Assembly (NCBI GenBank): GCA_013187285.1
Contig: JABMIG010000013.1
Location: forward strand, 465,399-529,398
Length of the DNA stretch: 64,000 bases
Reading direction: 5' to 3'
Origin: Cyclotella cryptica
Taxonomy: Eukaryota; Bacillariophyta; Thalassiosirophyceae; Thalassiosirales; Thalassiosiraceae
Below, piece after piece: positions 59,941 through 64,000 of this stretch. A program made the translations under genes and the position numbers. The notes under the pieces are model-generated. The model worked only from the letters and a program-made list of their open reading frames with translations, searched no databases and was not told the DNA's origin. Every line of letters starts with the position of its first letter. Positions within the stretch are counted from its first letter, which is position 1.

Positions 59941-62900
59941 GAAGTAGTCAATGGATTTATCAGAGTATAAGTTAGAAATTGATGCCACAACAATTCCCTC
60001 TTATTCAGAAAACTCATTTCTAGTAGTAGACTATAATTTTTCAGATATAATAAGGTGAAAAACCACTGCAGGGCATGCATCGTGGAAAAAAACATCACAC
60101 AGAAACATGTCAAATAGTAGACATGAAATCATTGTCATTCAAGAACCCACAAAAAATGTCATGCATATTAATGCAGTGAGTTCGTGTTATATACATAACA
60201 AATTAGCAATACCCCCATTGGCTCACCTGCACAAACTATTATCTCACATGTTTTGTTGGCAATTCTAAAGATTACACAGTAACTGATGCTGGGAGAAACT
60301 TGTTTAATTAACCTTTATGTAATTCCTTTTAAGTATCTGTGTGGGACCAACAAGCGTATGGCTGAAAGTTACCTTTAGAGACAAAAAAAGGAAGTCACAG
60401 TTGGCTTTGTCAGAAGTTGGTCAGCTGTTTCCCAGTCAGCTAAATGTCAGCAGATGGTCAGCTGTGAACTACCATTGCTCAGCTTGTTGTCAGTGAGACT
60501 TTATCATTTCTCGCTTCTTCCCAAAAAATTGAGATGTAGGGGATATCATGTTATCAATTGCTCACATTGTTGTGTGGTAGACAGCAGCCATCATTTTGTT
60601 TGTTTGTTTGTCCGCTTTGGGGTTGGTACACTTCAGCCAGTGGGTTGTCTGCTGTGGTTGCAGCTGGTCTGCTGCTGCCGTTGGTCTGTGACCTAAGCCG
60701 GTTTGATGTAATTTACTATTAAGTAGTAACGGGTAGATACATGTGTTGTGAACTGATTTTTATGAGTTAAGTTATTTGGTGCTAACAAGTAGCAATGAAG
60801 CACATGTGCTTCATTGCACAAAATGAAACTGTGTAGGATTTTACCTGACTTGGTATGAAACCTCAGCTGATCTGATTTAAAGAGAAGCTCTCACACTGCA
60901 AGCTTGTCAGTTGAGAAGGTCTCAAACTGCTGGCTTGTCAGTTGAACAGTTGAACTCTCAACTGCTTCACTTGGATTAGTGTTTCTCAGGACATACCTGA
61001 TGAGTATGTACCTTAAATATATTGTTTTTGAGAAACTAATATGTTATGACTTTACACACTTCCTTTGTCTAATGCAAAGCGAAGAGGAGCCTTAGATGTT
61101 CCAGGTGGAAGCTCATTGGGTTTACCAGTTTAGGTAGAAAATTGGCCTATGTCAGTCTGTGAATGATTGGCTGTTAGTCAGCTACTTTAGACCGTTATCA
61201 GCAAAACATTATTTTTATTTTTGTGCGTGTATACTCATTTAAAGAATACTTATTACATAAAATTTTGTTGGGTGTCTTACAGTGACACCAATAGGAGGTT
61301 CTTATCATGCAATCCTGTTTCAGCTCATAACCCATTTGAGCTGTAATTCTCAAATGGTTCAAAATTTTGTGTGAGTATGTGATTGCTTGTGTGTCTTGTG
61401 TCATATTATCTTCCATCTTTTTGATACATATCATGAAATACCCCCTCCTCTCACACAGGTAAAACAAGGCATTGACAAACACACTACCTCACACACTATA
61501 TTTGCATTATTGGCAACGATAGGTCATTTCAGAGTCAATATTGTCACATTTTCCCTGATACAAACTTTGCACGAATGGTCAAGTAGATCTATACTGTAAA
61601 TCATCGTCTATGCCCACAGTATCTCCAAGCTCCATTCTCCATCCTCTGCCATGCTATTTGTTTTCAACATCAACCCTCTATGCACTCTTCCTCTTCATCC
61701 TGTAAGATATGTTGGTACATCTTCATCGAATCAGCTTAGCTTCATCATGCTTCCTTCATTTTTGCTTGCCTGCATCCACTGAGTTCTACTGTTGCATTTG
61801 AACATACATCATCACTTCATCATTCATCACTTCAATGCTGATCTTCATCATGCTTCCTCATCATTCACCTGCATCCATTCACCTGTATCTAGAAAACTAG
61901 ATTTTCATCACTCTCCCTCATCCTTTACATGCATCCATGAAAATGCTTATTGCATTAGCATGTGTTTCTTCAGTATGTCAATAATTCAAAGTTGGGTTCA
62001 TTGCCTGTGTTACTCTCTTGCATACACAAAGCAAGATTAGTTACAGTGCATCATTAGTCATATGCATTCAAGAATCTCCATTATTGCCTTTCACACTTGT
62101 AGATCAAGACTGAACAGTTGCCTTCCGACATAATGGATATGTCTAATACAAAGTTCTTGATGCTTGTGAAGAATGATGTTCTGGGAACTCCCTGGCAACA
62201 CACAGCCACCATCTATAACCACAATTTTCAGGACAATCTTCACACGAAATGGATAAGCCAGATGAGAAGAATCAAGTGAGATTGAAAAATGTGACAAATT
62301 TTCATCTCTATGCATTGTATTCATTGCGGTTGTTGATCACAATTTTCCTCAAATATTGATTTGCTCTGGAGTTGCAGAGAACTCTGCATTGTCCATGGAC
62401 CATCAGATCCCTTCCTCTTCACTTTCTTGCCTCACGGTCTTGTCATATGACTTCACATTTGCTCGTGTTTGGAGTATATTTTTCTTTCAGGAGGTCATTT
62501 TCAGGTACCACCTTGACTATGTATTAAAAGTCACATGAACTATTGTTGATGTGTGATTTGTGAAATGAAATCACTTTTAGTTTGGAGATTCAATTGATAC
62601 CTTGTCTCCAAAATGGTGTCAATGTTGGTACCACTCAACAAAATAAACCATTACATACACACTTTTTCACAGTGGCATATCAGTGTGTGTAGATATTATG
62701 GCTGTAATTACATGGGTACAATTTATAAACTAGACCTCTACAAAAAATTGTGCATCCATCATTAAAATTGGCACAGCCAATATTCATACTGGCACATGCA
62801 ATAAAATTTTCATCTAAATTCATATTTGCATGGCCAGAATTTATAATGTAACTACCAGTATGCATACTGGTATAATTGAAATGAAACTGGCTTTGCCAAT

Positions 62901-64000
62901 AGGCATGTTATCGAGAGGAGGTGGGTCAAATTGAAAATAGCACTGCCAGGTGGTATTTGCAATTTGCAGGTTATGTCTTGTATGTTAAAGTACCAGGTCA
63001 TAGACGATCTGGTCATTTTTAGTTAGTTGTATGGTATATTAGACATGTGTACAGTTCAAAAGAATGAATGTGATGTCACCCAAGATCCTAGTAGTATGTT
63101 CACTGCAAACAAAAAGTTTTTTGAATGGTCGGGACAGTGTAACAAAACCTGTACATTCTTGTGACCCATCGATGTGCTGTTGTGTGGTTGATTTGTCAGA
63201 GTGTGTTTTGGTTGAGATGAAATTACCCAAAAACGTGTCATTTCATGTAGAAATTGCAAAGCCTTACATACTGATAGACTCTGAACTAACAATAGTCTAG
63301 TAAAAAATCTTGGATGTGGTTCTGATAACCCAAAAAACTATTTTTCATAGCTGGTAGAGCCTCCTGAGCGTTCCGGCGGAGTCTAGTATTTTTTGGCTGT
63401 GTTGCTTTCTCCTCAAGTGCAGAATTTTTGGTATATGAGGATCTTGGGGCTAAGGAAAAGTTTCTGGTAAAGCCAATGCAAATTTGCTCTTGCAAGATAC
63501 CTAGAAGACTAAGGTTTTCTTAATCAGCTCTCCACACAGCTGGTATGATATGAGATCTAATGCTGATGCTGCTGTCATCTTGCAGCTCATTGTTTTCCAA
63601 GCCATGATGCCAACAATGTTTTACCAAGTTTTCAGACTAAGTTTTTAGCAACAATGTATTATCCATGAAACTAATGTAGGATTTCTACTTTTGTCAACAA
63701 TCCTGCCATTGTATCCTTCAATGTTGCAGAAAAGCTTCATCGTCAAGATGGTCTTGGTAGTGATATCTCTTGCTACGAGATTGACAGCAAAAAGCTTGTC
63801 TGCTTTGCCAACTTCTTATGTATGAAACCAAATGACTTTATCATTCCTTGACTTGATTCATACCCTTTGTGTACTTCATCATTCTTTATGTTTTTGTTGG
63901 CACAATGTGCCAGCAATTGATGTAACTCAAAGTGTCACACATGGGGACTTATACAAATTATTTGCTTTCTCCTCCGAGAAATGTCTGGCCATTGTCAATA
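59941..64000. other. 4 kb AT-rich region without a supportable gene
   Basis: Open frames are under 100 codons and lack recognisable motifs. GTCAGCTG-type words cluster at 60415-60500. TTCATCATGCTTCC / CATCCATTCACCTG words form a pyrimidine-rich cluster at 61700-61940. GCATACTGG / CCAGTATGCATACTGG palindromic words lie near 62785-62870. Nothing else is interpretable. Confidence 0.45.

Noticed and set aside
63286-63520. Possible retroelement remnant on the minus strand
   Set aside because: Composition gives a faint impression of an old element but no family motif can be named.
1-64000. tRNA and rRNA genes
   Set aside because: No convincing tRNA T-loop/acceptor combination or rRNA signature was seen by eye. 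A covariance-model scan would be decisive.

Overview
This window looks like nuclear DNA of a photosynthetic stramenopile, most likely a diatom. Three things point there. The GTP-binding translation factor LepA/EF4 (18718-21274) begins with a signal peptide ending in an ASAF motif, the hallmark of plastid import in diatoms and their relatives. Host genes carry short (70-155 bp) GT-AG introns. The transposon content is very high. The species is inference.

Layout: 1-3 kb holds a partial repeat-coding ORF, a decayed DDE transposase carrying a 479-bp hAT-like MITE with a perfect 8-bp target duplication, and a decayed SAP-domain gene. 4505-18330 is one broken antisense DIRS-like (PAT/Ngaro-type) tyrosine-recombinase retrotransposon with split direct repeats. 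A 6.6-kb Mutator-like element (10838-17481, 10-bp target duplication) sits inside its gag region. 18.7-21.3 kb is the plastid LepA gene. 21.3-31.2 kb is gene-poor and holds a MITE pair, a ~187-bp satellite, two related hairpins and a long degenerate inverted repeat.

31.2-48.3 kb is the most unusual part. Two head-to-tail partial copies precede a full-length Helitron Rep-helicase (36814-43344). Only 46 bp separates that from a convergent ten-exon gene whose C-terminus carries AlkB-type 2-oxoglutarate/Fe(II) oxygenase residues. Both genes show scattered single-base frame jumps, several at homopolymers, so many may be sequencing or assembly errors.

50.9-55.4 kb holds two convergent host genes: a repeat-containing protein of unknown function and a seven-exon NELF-C/D (TH1) gene with two N-terminal WW domains. 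55688-59068 is a two-gene PIF/Harbinger transposon with an intact transposase. 59.1-64 kb is AT-rich with no supportable gene.

The host functions are plastid translation, transcription elongation control and one unknown. The rest is mobile DNA, with elements nested at 1.5-2 kb and 4.5-18.3 kb and tandemly duplicated at 31-39 kb.
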